From the NCBI GenBank assembly GCA_044228435.1, contig JBGAUW010000005.1, positions 186,001 to 250,000 on the forward strand: a stretch of 64,000 bases of DNA. Direction: 5' to 3'. The DNA is from Bog-950 sp044228435. Its GTDB lineage: Bacteria > Bacteroidota > Bacteroidia > Chitinophagales > LD1. Positions 9,402 through 18,222 of the stretch are shown here, piece after piece. The notes under the pieces are model-generated. The model was not told where the DNA came from and did no database searches. It saw nothing but the letters and a program-made list of their open reading frames with translations. Every line of letters begins with the position of its first letter. The first letter of the stretch is position 1. The translations under genes were made by a program, and so were the position numbers.

Positions 9402-11216
9402 ATGCAAAAGTACGTTTTAGCTTTTCTTCTTTCCATTTCCCTTTTTTCGGCCATGGCCCAGGCAGGCCGCGATGAAACACTGGCTGCCAGCTACCTGCAA
9501 AATGGTGAGTTTGATAAGGCTGCCGAACTTTACCAGGGCCTGTGGGAGAAGAGTAACTACGACCTTAAATTTTATGTGCCGCTTTACAAAAGCCTGTTGG
9601 CGCTAAAAAAGTTTGATGAGCTGGAAAAGGTAGTAAAGAAAGAACTTAAGAAAAACGATAACGCGCCGCAATACCTTATCGACCTTGGCTATATGTACGG
9701 GCAAATACCCAACCCCGAAAAAGCAAAAGAACAATACGATAAAGCCCTGAAAGATTTAAAACCTTACGAGGTAACTATTCGCAGCCTTGCCAATGCATTC
9801 GAAGCTTACCGCTTATATGACTATGTAATCGCTGTTTACGATAAGGGCAATAAGATTACTAAAAACGACGCCTACTTTAGTTTCGAGTTGGCTAAGGCTT
9901 ACTTAAGCAAAGGCGATGTGCCGAATGCCGTTAAAAACTACCTGCTTAACATAGAGATAAACCCGCAAAGCGTGCAGGTGGTAAAAAACACCATTCAAAC
10001 CTCGCGCGAGGTAACCAAGTTATTGGATGAACTGGAAACACAGCTATACGCCAAAGTGCAAAAAAGCTCTACCAACGAAGATTATATAGACCTGCTTACC
10101 TGGGTTTACGTGCAGAATAAAGATTTTGAAGGGGCGCTGGTACAAATGAAAGCGCTGGATAAACGCAAGGGCGAAAATGGTTTTCGAGTATTGAATATTG
10201 CGCGCATGGCACAAACCGAAAGCGATTATACCAATGCTATTTCGGGTTTTGAATATGTGGTAAACAAAGGCAAGGATAATACGCTATACTTTACCGCCCG
10301 CACCGAGTTGCTTAACTGCCGCCGCGAAAAAATCGCCAAAAACATCAACTACACACAAGCTGATTTAGAGGGTTTAAAAAACGATTACCTCGCTTTTATT
10401 AATGAAAACGAAAGAGGTTTCCGTACCGCACAAAGCATGAAAGAGCTGGCCGACCTGGAAGGCTTTTATCTGCACGACTTAAAAAACGCTATTGATTTGT
10501 GCGACGAAATAATTGCCATGCCGGGCGTAAATGCACAGCTTAAAAACCAAACTAAATTATCGCTTGGCGATTTTTATTTGATTGATGGCGATGTGTGGGA
10601 AAGCACCCTGCTATACTCACAGGTAGATAAGGAAGAGAAGGACTCGCCACTGGGTGAAGAGGCGCGGTTTCGCAATGCCAAGCTAGCTTACTACAAAGGG
10701 GATTTTGAATGGGCGCAAACGCAATTAGAAGCGCTAAAAGGCTCTACCAGCGAATTGATTTCGAACGATGCGATTAACCTTTCGGTTTTTATAATTGACA
10801 ACCTGGGGCTGGATACGGTTGAAACACCTATGCAAATGTTTGCCAAAGCCGAGCTGCTAATGTATCAGAACAAAGATGAGCAGGCCCGGGGCACGTTAGA
10901 TACCATTACCTACCTTTTTCCCGGCCATGCCTTGTTTGATGATATTGAATACCTGAAGGCGCAGATGTTTGTAAAAATGAAAGCCTTTGATAAAGCCGTT
11001 CCGCTGCTGGAAGACATTATTAAAACTTACAAAGAGGATTTAAAAGGCGACGATGCTACCTTTTTGCTGGCTAAAATTTACGAAGAGCAATTGAACGATA
11101 AAAACAAGGCGATGGATTTGTATAAATCTATCATTACCGATTACAACTCATCGCTGCTGGTAATAGAAGCGCGGAAAAGATACCGGTTATTAAGAGGCGA
11201 TAAACTTTCAGAATAA
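9402..11216 (+). CDS. Exported tetratricopeptide repeat protein
   Basis: The N-terminus is a signal peptide ending near AMAQA (residues 1-21). The rest of the 604 residues is almost entirely helical TPR-like repeats, for example LAASYLQNGEFDKAAELYQ and LAKAYLSKGDVPNAVKNYL, running to the C-terminus. TPR arrays bind protein partners; this one should sit in the periplasm, possibly helping envelope assembly. No enzymatic motif was seen. It begins 25 bases after the VanZ-like gene and is followed closely by the DUF4286 gene, suggesting one transcript. Confidence 0.85.
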   Translation: MQKYVLAFLLSISLFSAMAQAGRDETLAASYLQNGEFDKAAELYQGLWEKSNYDLKFYVPLYKSLLALKKFDELEKVVKKELKKNDNAPQYLIDLGYMYGQIPNPEKAKEQYDKALKDLKPYEVTIRSLANAFEAYRLYDYVIAVYDKGNKITKNDAYFSFELAKAYLSKGDVPNAVKNYLLNIEINPQSVQVVKNTIQTSREVTKLLDELETQLYAKVQKSSTNEDYIDLLTWVYVQNKDFEGALVQMKALDKRKGENGFRVLNIARMAQTESDYTNAISGFEYVVNKGKDNTLYFTARTELLNCRREKIAKNINYTQADLEGLKNDYLAFINENERGFRTAQSMKELADLEGFYLHDLKNAIDLCDEIIAMPGVNAQLKNQTKLSLGDFYLIDGDVWESTLLYSQVDKEEKDSPLGEEARFRNAKLAYYKGDFEWAQTQLEALKGSTSELISNDAINLSVFIIDNLGLDTVETPMQMFAKAELLMYQNKDEQARGTLDTITYLFPGHALFDDIEYLKAQMFVKMKAFDKAVPLLEDIIKTYKEDLKGDDATFLLAKIYEEQLNDKNKAMDLYKSIITDYNSSLLVIEARKRYRLLRGDKLSE

Positions 11217-11225
11217 TTTTACAGC

Positions 11226-11528
11226 ATGATAATTTACAACGTAACTATTAAAATCGATTTGCAGATACACGACCTTTGGCTGCGATGGATGAAAGAAGAA
11301 CACATACCAAGAGTAATGGAAACCGGTTGTTTTACTGATGTTAAGACCTACCGAATATTAGAAGAAAACACCACTGATGGTATTACGTATGCCTTCCAAT
11401 ACTTTGCCGAGAGCATGAGCAACTATTTTGATTACAAGGAGCACCACGCAGCGCGCTTACAAAAAGAAAGCCTCGACTTGTTTCCGGGAAAGTTTCAGGC
11501 TTTCCGTACCCTATTAAAAGAAATCTGA
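11226..11528 (+). CDS. DUF4286 family protein
   Basis: This small 100-residue cytoplasmic protein begins MIIYNVTIKIDLQIHDLWLRWM and matches the pattern of the DUF4286 family, a ferredoxin-like alpha+beta fold with the conserved DLWLRWMKEEHIP region. No catalytic residues are known for the family and the function is unknown. It starts nine bases after the TPR gene. Confidence 0.8.
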   Translation: MIIYNVTIKIDLQIHDLWLRWMKEEHIPRVMETGCFTDVKTYRILEENTTDGITYAFQYFAESMSNYFDYKEHHAARLQKESLDLFPGKFQAFRTLLKEI

Positions 11529-11554
11529 TTAAATTAGCTGTAAACAAACCCGTT

Positions 11555-11869
11555 ATGAAGAAACTTGCCTTTGCCGCTATTGTGCTATTGATTGCTGTTG
11601 CATCTTGCTCTAAAAAATCGGCTACCACGCCTACTACAGCTGCCTTACCAGATGGCACTAAAATATTTGCAGGCAACTGCGCCCGCTGCCACGGCGAGAT
11701 GGGCGTTAAAGATAGCCGCACCCCTAACCTTCAAACTATTGCTTTAGATAAAGCCGGCCTTGTAAGCAGCATCACCAATGGCAAGGGCCACATGCCTGCC
11801 TTTGGCGACAGGCTTTCGGCTGCCGAAATTTCGGCTGTTGCTGATTTGATAGTTAGCTGGCACAAGTAA
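11555..11869 (+). CDS. Small cytochrome c lipoprotein
   Basis: A 104-residue single-haem c-type cytochrome. The signal peptide ends in a lipobox with Cys18 (VASCSKK), so the mature protein should be lipid-anchored at the periplasmic face. The haem motif CARCH is at residues 42-46, and the axial Met is likely in GHMPAFG. It is probably an electron carrier to or from a respiratory partner that is not encoded here. It lies two bases upstream of anmK, although no functional link to anmK is evident. Confidence 0.9.
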   Translation: MKKLAFAAIVLLIAVASCSKKSATTPTTAALPDGTKIFAGNCARCHGEMGVKDSRTPNLQTIALDKAGLVSSITNGKGHMPAFGDRLSAAEISAVADLIVSWHK

Positions 11870-11872
11870 ACC

Positions 11873-12970
11873 ATGAATACTTACCGGGTTGTAGGTTTAA
11901 TGAGCGGCAGTTCGCTGGATGGTCTGGATATTGCCTGTTGCGAATTTAGTGAAGAGAACAACCGCTGGGCCTACAAAATAATTGCTACCGATGTAGTGCC
12001 TTTTACAACCGACTGGATAGAAAAACTAAAAGCTCTATCAACCGCAAGCGGAGTAATGCTTTGGGAGGCACATGCTCAACTTGGCGCCTATTTTGGTAAA
12101 CAGGTTAAAGCCTTTAATGAAAAAAATGCGCTTACCGGTAAGGTAGATTTGGTGGCCTCGCACGGCCATACCATCTTTCATTTTCCGGGCAAACAATTTA
12201 CCACGCAAATAGGCGATGGAGCCGCTATAGCTGCCCAATGCCACTTACCGGTGGCCTGCGACTTTAGAACCGCCGATATAGCCCAGGGTGGACAAGGCAC
12301 GCCTATAGTACCCATAGGCGATAACCTGCTGTTTACCGACTACCGCTTTTGCCTAAATATTGGAGGCATTGCCAATATATCCTGCAAAACAGATGAAGCG
12401 AATAACATTGTGGCTTTTGATATTTGCGCAGCTAACCAAGTATTAAACTGTTTAGCCGGCACACTGGGCAAAGAATACGATGCCGGTGGCGAAATAGCTG
12501 CTAAAGGCAATATAAGCGGTGAACTGCTTCAAAAATTAAATGCCCTGGCTTACTTCGGAGCAGATTACCCTAAGTCGTTAGATAACAGCTTTTCGCGCGA
12601 TGTGGTTTTACCGGTTATTGAGGCTGCTCAAATTTCGGTAGAAGATAAACTGCGCACCTTTACAGAGCATATTGCAGGCCAAATTGCAAAGCACATTGAA
12701 ATGATTGCGCATAGAGAGAAACTGACTTTTACGGCCAAAGAAAAAATGCTGGTAACAGGGGGTGGAGCCTTTAATACCTTTTTAATAAAACGCATAAAGG
12801 CACAAGCCAAAATTGATGTGGTGGTGCCGGATGAAAACTTGGTAAAATTTAAAGAGGCCCTTGTAATTGCCCTTATGGGCGCGCTGCGCCTGCGCAACCA
12901 GGTAAATGTTTTAAAAAGTGTAACCGGCGCTGTCAAAGATACTGTAGGCGGGGCGTTATATCTTCCCTAA
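11873..12970 (+). CDS. anmK: Anhydro-N-acetylmuramic acid kinase
   Basis: AnmK hydrolyses and phosphorylates 1,6-anhydro-MurNAc to MurNAc-6-phosphate in peptidoglycan recycling. The phosphate-binding motif GLMSGSSLDGLD is at residues 8-19, the family motif GQGTPIVPIGD near residue 143, NIGGIANIS near 162 and a C-terminal VTGGGAFN. The 365-residue length is normal. It is followed by a strong terminator. Confidence 0.96.
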   Translation: MNTYRVVGLMSGSSLDGLDIACCEFSEENNRWAYKIIATDVVPFTTDWIEKLKALSTASGVMLWEAHAQLGAYFGKQVKAFNEKNALTGKVDLVASHGHTIFHFPGKQFTTQIGDGAAIAAQCHLPVACDFRTADIAQGGQGTPIVPIGDNLLFTDYRFCLNIGGIANISCKTDEANNIVAFDICAANQVLNCLAGTLGKEYDAGGEIAAKGNISGELLQKLNALAYFGADYPKSLDNSFSRDVVLPVIEAAQISVEDKLRTFTEHIAGQIAKHIEMIAHREKLTFTAKEKMLVTGGGAFNTFLIKRIKAQAKIDVVVPDENLVKFKEALVIALMGALRLRNQVNVLKSVTGAVKDTVGGALYLP

Positions 12971-12980
12971 ACCAATATTA

Positions 12981-13015
12981 GACTTCCGAAGTTTAAAAAA
13001 CTTCGGAAGTCTTTT
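12981..13015 (+). terminator. 13-bp hairpin terminator after anmK
   Basis: GACTTCCGAAGTT (12981-12993) pairs perfectly with AACTTCGGAAGTC (12999-13011), followed by TTTT. It resembles the hairpin after sprA in sequence (a CTTC..AAGTTT core), suggesting a shared terminator type in this genome. Confidence 0.8.
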
Positions 13016-13027
13016 GATATTGCACCC

Positions 13028-14032
13028 ATGAATTTAATTACCGGGGCTACCGGCCTGCTGGGCTCTTATCTTGCCAAACTACTTATTAATAAGGGCGAGA
13101 AAGTGCGCGCCATTAAACGGGTAATGAGCGATACCTCTTTGCTTGGAACCTACGTAGATAAAATTGAATGGGTAGAGGGAGATGTGTTGGATATTCCTTC
13201 GCTCGAAGAAGCTATGGAGGGTGTAGAGCGGGTATATCATTGCGCTGCCTCCATTTCATTTATACCACGCGAGGTAGATTTAATGATGCGCATAAACATT
13301 GATGGCACCGCCAACGTAATGAATGTAGCTATGGCCAGCGGCGTTAAAAAGCTATTGCATGTAAGCAGCACGGCAGCATTTGGCATTGCACCCGAGGGTA
13401 AATTGATAGACGAAAACTATTCGGACCCTAACATCAGCAAATCGTTCTGGTATTTCCGCAGCAAGCAATACAGCGAGCGCGAGGCATGGCGCGCCAGCGA
13501 GGAAGGGTTGAACGTAGTAATAGTATGCCCCAGCACTATCATTGGCGGGGGCTGGTGGGATGCAGAGCCCAATTCGCTTTTCAACGAAATTTATAACGGA
13601 CTTAAGTTTTATACAACCAGCACCAATGGCTTTGTAGATGTGCGCGATGTTGCGCAGGTAATGCACCGCTTAATGCATAGCGATATTTCCGGCGAAAAAT
13701 TTTTAGTTACGTCAGAGAACCTAACCTTCCGCGAACTGATTTGGCAAATGGCCGATGAACTAAAAGTAAAGCGCCCAAGCCTGGAGGCCGGAAAGTTTTT
13801 GCGCTCCATAGCCTGGCGTATGGAGGCTGTAAAATCCTTATTTACCAAACACAGGCCACTGATAACACAAGAAAGTGCCGCCCTGGCTGCTATCAACTTT
13901 ACTTATAGCAATGTCAAAATCCGTAAGGCTTTGGATTATGAATTTATTCCTCTTAACAAAACGATTGTCGAAACCGCGCAAGTCTTTTTAAAATCTAAAC
14001 AGGAAGGAAAAGATTTTGGCACGCTTATTTAA
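13028..14032 (+). CDS. NAD-dependent epimerase/dehydratase (extended SDR)
   Basis: A 334-residue extended short-chain dehydrogenase. The Rossmann motif GATGLLGSYLA is at residues 6-16, and DVxxxSSTAAFG at about 110-120 holds the catalytic Ser. The usual YxxxK appears in the segment YFRSKQYSEREAW with the Tyr/Lys spacing altered, so the substrate is uncertain; sugar-nucleotide or dihydroflavonol-reductase-like enzymes share this layout. Its last eight bases overlap the end of the convergent permease gene. Confidence 0.85.
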   Translation: MNLITGATGLLGSYLAKLLINKGEKVRAIKRVMSDTSLLGTYVDKIEWVEGDVLDIPSLEEAMEGVERVYHCAASISFIPREVDLMMRINIDGTANVMNVAMASGVKKLLHVSSTAAFGIAPEGKLIDENYSDPNISKSFWYFRSKQYSEREAWRASEEGLNVVIVCPSTIIGGGWWDAEPNSLFNEIYNGLKFYTTSTNGFVDVRDVAQVMHRLMHSDISGEKFLVTSENLTFRELIWQMADELKVKRPSLEAGKFLRSIAWRMEAVKSLFTKHRPLITQESAALAAINFTYSNVKIRKALDYEFIPLNKTIVETAQVFLKSKQEGKDFGTLI

Positions 14033-15251
14033 AGCTCATTTCACTTTGGCCGGCACGGCGTGCGGGAAAATACGAGGCCACCAGACTAACTGATACAATA
14101 ATAGCTAGTGTTACCACCGGGTCTATCCATTTTAATTTTACAGGGTAGTAATTAATTACAAAGCTGCTTTCGCCACCACCACTAAGTTTTAAAAAGTGAA
14201 ATTTCATTTGCAGGCCAACAATTAAATAGCCCAGTGCAAGGCCGGTAAAAGCCCCAATCATAGATGAGAGCATACCATTAAGCAGGTATATTTTTTTTAT
14301 CTGCCGCGCATCGCAACCCATGGCCTTTAGTATCGAAATATCTTTCGTCTTTTCAAGCACCAGCATAGAGAGCGACCCTATTATGTTGAACGAGATAATG
14401 AGAATAATAAAGCCCAGTATAGCCGTAGTTACCCAGCGCTCTATCAGCATTACCTGGTACGTATCGGCCTTTTGTTCGTAGCGGGTGTGCACCACAAATT
14501 TAGAACCTAAAAGCCCAGCCAATTGCTTTTTGGCACGTTCAATATCTACATCATCCTTCAACTTTATCTCATAAGCCGAAACAGCGTTCTCCTCTCCCAA
14601 CAACTCGCGGGCAAAAGCCAAGTCGACAAACACATACTTCGAGTCAAACTCCTGCTGTATCGAAAACACACCTGCCGGCATGGCAGCCATGGTATTAAAT
14701 GCATCCTCGGGTGCAAAGGCTGTTTTTACACCTTTGCGCGGAACGGTTATTCGCAAAGGCTCGGCACCGGTATTCACGTCTATGTTCATGGGGTAGCTAA
14801 TGTTAGCCCCCACTACGGCGTAATGGCGTGTAGTATCGTGCAATAAAAATTTGCCATCGCGCACGTATTGCTTTACGGTGGTTACCTGGTTGTAGTTATC
14901 ATCTACCCCCTTTATAACTCCCAGTTGTGCTTCATCGGCATATTCCAGGTAGGCGTTTTCTTCCAACGTACGCGATAGGGAGGCTATACCATCTAACTTT
15001 AAAATTTTACCCGCTAAAGCCGGGTCGTCTGCAAACGTTTTTCCCTCTGCAATCCGCACTTCTAAATCGGGGTAAAAGGAATTATATAACGACAGCACCA
15101 GCCCCTCGAACCCATTAAAAACCGACAAAACTACTATTAAGGCAAAAGCCCCCACACCCATGCCCAACATGCTTACGCGCGATATTACGTTAATGGCATT
15201 GGTAGATTTTTTTGAGAAAATGTACCGCAGGGCAATTTTAAATGCAAGCAT
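14025..15251 (-). CDS. LolC/LolE-type ABC transporter permease (FtsX/MacB family)
   Basis: This 408-residue inner-membrane protein has one N-terminal transmembrane helix, a large periplasmic domain (about 50-265) and three C-terminal helices containing the FtsX-family segment SMLVLEKTKDISILKAMGC. LolC/E proteins extract lipoproteins from the inner membrane with the ATPase LolD. No ATPase gene is adjacent, so the partner must be elsewhere. It lies 26 bases downstream of rbfA on the same strand. Confidence 0.9.
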   Translation of the reverse strand: MLAFKIALRYIFSKKSTNAINVISRVSMLGMGVGAFALIVVLSVFNGFEGLVLSLYNSFYPDLEVRIAEGKTFADDPALAGKILKLDGIASLSRTLEENAYLEYADEAQLGVIKGVDDNYNQVTTVKQYVRDGKFLLHDTTRHYAVVGANISYPMNIDVNTGAEPLRITVPRKGVKTAFAPEDAFNTMAAMPAGVFSIQQEFDSKYVFVDLAFARELLGEENAVSAYEIKLKDDVDIERAKKQLAGLLGSKFVVHTRYEQKADTYQVMLIERWVTTAILGFIILIISFNIIGSLSMLVLEKTKDISILKAMGCDARQIKKIYLLNGMLSSMIGAFTGLALGYLIVGLQMKFHFLKLSGGGESSFVINYYPVKLKWIDPVVTLAIIVSVSLVASYFPARRAGQSEMSFK

Positions 15252-15277
15252 ACATTGTTTTAAGCTTAAGCATAAAC

Positions 15278-15745
15278 CTATTTTGCTTTGCGTTTAGCAG
15301 GGGCTTTTTTAGCAGCAGCTTTCTTTTTAGCCGCCGGTTTTTTTGCTTTCGCTTTTTCCTCTTCCTGCTCCGCTACTTCTCTTTTAAGTTTATCGTCGTC
15401 GTCTTTAATTTTCTTAAATACATCTTCCATATGGAAGGCATATTCAAGGCTTTCATCCAGAAAGAAGACGATTTCGGGCATTACACGCAATTGGTGGCGG
15501 ATTCTTTCGCCCAGCTTTCTTTTTAGTTCCAGCTTACGCTCGTTAAACTTGTCAATTATCTCATTGGGGTCTTCGGCCTTAAATATGCTCAGGTAAAAGC
15601 GGGCCAGACCCAAATCCGATGTCATTTTTACCTTGGTAAGGGTAACAAAAGCACTACCATAAATACTCTTCCCATCACGGGCCATTATATCGGCAAATGC
15701 CTCTTGCATAACCGACCCTACCTGTAATTGTCTACGCGATTCCAT
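15278..15745 (-). CDS. rbfA: Ribosome-binding factor A
   Basis: RbfA binds the immature 30S subunit and helps 16S rRNA 5'-end maturation, especially in the cold. The KH-like domain occupies about residues 1-115 (opening MESRRQLQVGSVMQEAFADI). A C-terminal tail of about 40 residues is built of Lys/Ala/Pro repeats and is probably a disordered RNA-binding extension. It is the first gene of a minus-strand pair with the LolC/E-like permease. Confidence 0.94.
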   Translation of the reverse strand: MESRRQLQVGSVMQEAFADIMARDGKSIYGSAFVTLTKVKMTSDLGLARFYLSIFKAEDPNEIIDKFNERKLELKRKLGERIRHQLRVMPEIVFFLDESLEYAFHMEDVFKKIKDDDDKLKREVAEQEEEKAKAKKPAAKKKAAAKKAPAKRKAK

Positions 15746-15852
15746 CTATTAAATATTTACGGTGAAAATAAAAATTTAAACCCCGTTGGTGCGTTTTAAG
15801 CTGTTACAACTGTATTTTAGGGTAGCAGGGGCTGTGCCTGCCACCGAAAAAT

Positions 15853-15860
15853 TATATTTG
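15853..15860 (+). promoter_or_regulatory. Possible Bacteroidota -7 box
   Basis: TATATTTG matches the Bacteroidota -7 consensus TAnnTTTG exactly and ends eight bases before the ATG of the ABC exporter. No convincing TTTG -33 element was found at the right spacing, so this is tentative. Confidence 0.35.
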
Positions 15861-15868
15861 TTGCAGAC

Positions 15869-17692
15869 ATGAAGAACCTTTTTCGCATACTTAGTTACAC
15901 CCGCAAATACCTGGCGCATGCGCTGCTAAATACTTTCTTCAATATACTCACGGTTTTGTTTTCGCTGTTTTCGGTGGTTATGATTATACCGTTTTTGCAG
16001 TTGTTGTTTGGCAAAATTCCTTTTGTGGTAGATAAACCTGCCTTTCAGCCTACTGCACAGTTTATGTTCGACTACCTAAAATATCTATTAAGCCTCGAAA
16101 TTAGCGCTAACGGGCAGGTAGTTGCCCTTGTAAAGTTTTGCGTAGCTATAGCCGTTCTCTTCTTTTTCAAAAACCTGTTCCGCTACCTGGCTGTTTACTT
16201 TTTGGCGCCCGTGCGCAGCGGGGCCGTGCGCGATATGCGTAACGAGCTTTATGCCAAAATCCTTTCGTTACCCCTATCCTATTATTCTAAAGAGCGCAAA
16301 GGCGACATTATTGCACGCCTTACCGACGATGTAAAAGAGGTAGAAATAAGCATTATCAGTTTTATAGAGGTTACCGTACGCGAGCCACTAAACATAATTA
16401 TATACCTGGCGGCCCTGCTAATGCTTAGCCCTCAGCTAACCGGCTTTGTGTTTATAATGTTGCTTATAACCGGTTTTATAATCGGTCGGGTAGGTAAAAG
16501 CTTAAAGCGTCAATCCATAGAGGCGCAATCGGTTTCGGGCCGGGTATTAGCCATTGCCGATGAAACACTGGGCGGCCTGCGTATTATACATGCCTTTAAT
16601 GCCGAAAAGTTTATGCGCGAGCAGTTCGACAGAATAAACACCGAATTTTTCTCGCTCAGTAAAAAAATAAATACCCGTCGCGAGCTCTCCTCTCCGCTTA
16701 CCGAGTTTTTAGCCATGTGCGTGGTTTGCGCAGTGTTGTATTTTGGCGGTGTTTTGGTGTTAGAACACAAAAACCTGGAGGCTGAAACCTTTATTGGTTT
16801 TATGGTATTGTTTGCGCAGTTGATACCCCCGGCTAAAAACTTTTCGAGCGCCTGGTATAATATCCGCAAGGGCCTCGCCTCTGCCGTACGTATTTTTGAG
16901 GTGCTGGATGCGGAAGTAAAAATTTCGGAGAAACCCGATGCCCTTTCTATCAAAGAATTTAAAAGCGAAATAGAGTTTAAAAACGTGGGCTTCTCGTACC
17001 ACAATTTCGACGACAAAAAAATTCTGCAAAATATTAACCTGAAGGTAGAGAAGGGTAAAATGATAGCGCTGGTGGGTCAGTCGGGTGCCGGTAAAACTAC
17101 TATGGTAGATTTGATACCCCGCTTTTACGATGTAAGCGATGGCGCCATTTTTATAGATGGTAAAGACATTCGCGATTATAAGCTGGGCGACCTTCGCGGC
17201 CTGTTGGGTATGGTATCGCAGGAGTCTATTCTGTTTAATGATTCGGTGTTTAACAACATCGCCTTTGGTATTGAAAACACCACCCGCGAAAAGGTAATGG
17301 AGGCCGCTAAAATTGCCAACGCGCACGATTTTATTATGCGCCTGGAGAATGGATACGACAGCACTATTGGGGACCGTGGAGGCAAACTAAGCGGCGGCGA
17401 AAGGCAACGCCTTACCATAGCCCGTGCCGTGCTTAAAAACCCTCCTATTTTAATTTTAGATGAGGCCACTTCTTCGCTCGATTCAGGTTCAGAAAAATTA
17501 GTGCAGGATGCCTTAACTAAACTTATGCGCGGCCGCACTACAGTTGTAATTGCACATCGCTTATCTACCATCCAGTATGCCGATGAAATAATTGTAATGC
17601 AGGATGGAAAAATTTCGGAGCGCGGAAACCACATAGGCCTGATGGCAAAAAGCGGCATCTACAAAAAGCTGGTAGAGCTGCAGGCTTTCTAG
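15869..17692 (+). CDS. MsbA-like ABC exporter (fused permease-ATPase)
   Basis: A 607-residue half-transporter with six transmembrane helices in residues about 15-330 and a C-terminal ATPase. Walker A is GQSGAGKTT, the signature is LSGGERQR and Walker B is ILILDEATSSLD. It should act as a homodimer exporting lipid A precursors, lipids or a small hydrophobic molecule. It precedes the pigment locus, but there is a hairpin-rich gap between them and MsbA-type genes are common elsewhere, so membership in the pigment set is unproven. Confidence 0.93.
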   Translation: MKNLFRILSYTRKYLAHALLNTFFNILTVLFSLFSVVMIIPFLQLLFGKIPFVVDKPAFQPTAQFMFDYLKYLLSLEISANGQVVALVKFCVAIAVLFFFKNLFRYLAVYFLAPVRSGAVRDMRNELYAKILSLPLSYYSKERKGDIIARLTDDVKEVEISIISFIEVTVREPLNIIIYLAALLMLSPQLTGFVFIMLLITGFIIGRVGKSLKRQSIEAQSVSGRVLAIADETLGGLRIIHAFNAEKFMREQFDRINTEFFSLSKKINTRRELSSPLTEFLAMCVVCAVLYFGGVLVLEHKNLEAETFIGFMVLFAQLIPPAKNFSSAWYNIRKGLASAVRIFEVLDAEVKISEKPDALSIKEFKSEIEFKNVGFSYHNFDDKKILQNINLKVEKGKMIALVGQSGAGKTTMVDLIPRFYDVSDGAIFIDGKDIRDYKLGDLRGLLGMVSQESILFNDSVFNNIAFGIENTTREKVMEAAKIANAHDFIMRLENGYDSTIGDRGGKLSGGERQRLTIARAVLKNPPILILDEATSSLDSGSEKLVQDALTKLMRGRTTVVIAHRLSTIQYADEIIVMQDGKISERGNHIGLMAKSGIYKKLVELQAF

Positions 17693-17703
17693 AACCCAGA
17701 ATG

Positions 17704-17765
17704 ATGGATTGTTGGATGAATGGAATATAATTCTGTATTTGCATTCCAATTATCCATCTATCCAT
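17704..17765. repeat. Imperfect 23-bp inverted repeat of TGGAT units
   Basis: Arms at 17704-17726 and 17743-17765 pair at 19 of 23 positions around a 16-base loop, with the unit TGGAT or ATCCA repeated in each arm. It may act as the terminator of the ABC exporter, although no T-tract follows. Confidence 0.5.
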
Positions 17766-17778
17766 TATTCCATCTCTC

Positions 17779-18222
17779 ATGTTACCTATAAGCGGACAAG
17801 AACTAATAAACCTGATACCACAAAAGCCTCCTTTTGTTTTAATAAGCAGCCTGCAATCGGTTAACGAAAACACCTGCATCACGTCTTTCAACTTTGAAAG
17901 CTCGCATATACTTTGTGAAGACGGTAAGTTAAGCGCTGCTGGCTTATTAGAAAACATGGCCCAATCGGCGGGTTGTAAAATGGGTTTTGAAGATTTTTTA
18001 AGCGGCAAAAAACCACGTGTAGGTTTTATTGGCGAAGTGCGCGATTTTGAATTTAAACGCATGCCCGCCGCCGGCGAAGAGTTACTTACCGAAATAATAA
18101 TTGAGAATAAAATTTTTGGCGCTGTTACGGTTATGTCGGGCAAAGTGCTTACCGGTAACGAACAAATAGCATCGTGCAAAATGAAGGTATTCTTTCAGCC
18201 TGAACCCGAGCAGCAGAACTAA
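17779..18222 (+). CDS. FabZ-like 3-hydroxyacyl-ACP dehydratase (pigment locus)
   Basis: A 147-residue hot-dog-fold protein beginning MLPISGQELINLIPQKPPFVLI, as in the dehydratases of aryl polyene and flexirubin loci. It would remove water from 3-hydroxyacyl-ACP intermediates during polyene chain extension. The segment LLENMAQSAGCKMGFE resembles the central hot-dog helix. Its 3' end overlaps the convergent ketosynthase-like gene by four bases. Confidence 0.8.
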   Translation: MLPISGQELINLIPQKPPFVLISSLQSVNENTCITSFNFESSHILCEDGKLSAAGLLENMAQSAGCKMGFEDFLSGKKPRVGFIGEVRDFEFKRMPAAGEELLTEIIIENKIFGAVTVMSGKVLTGNEQIASCKMKVFFQPEPEQQN

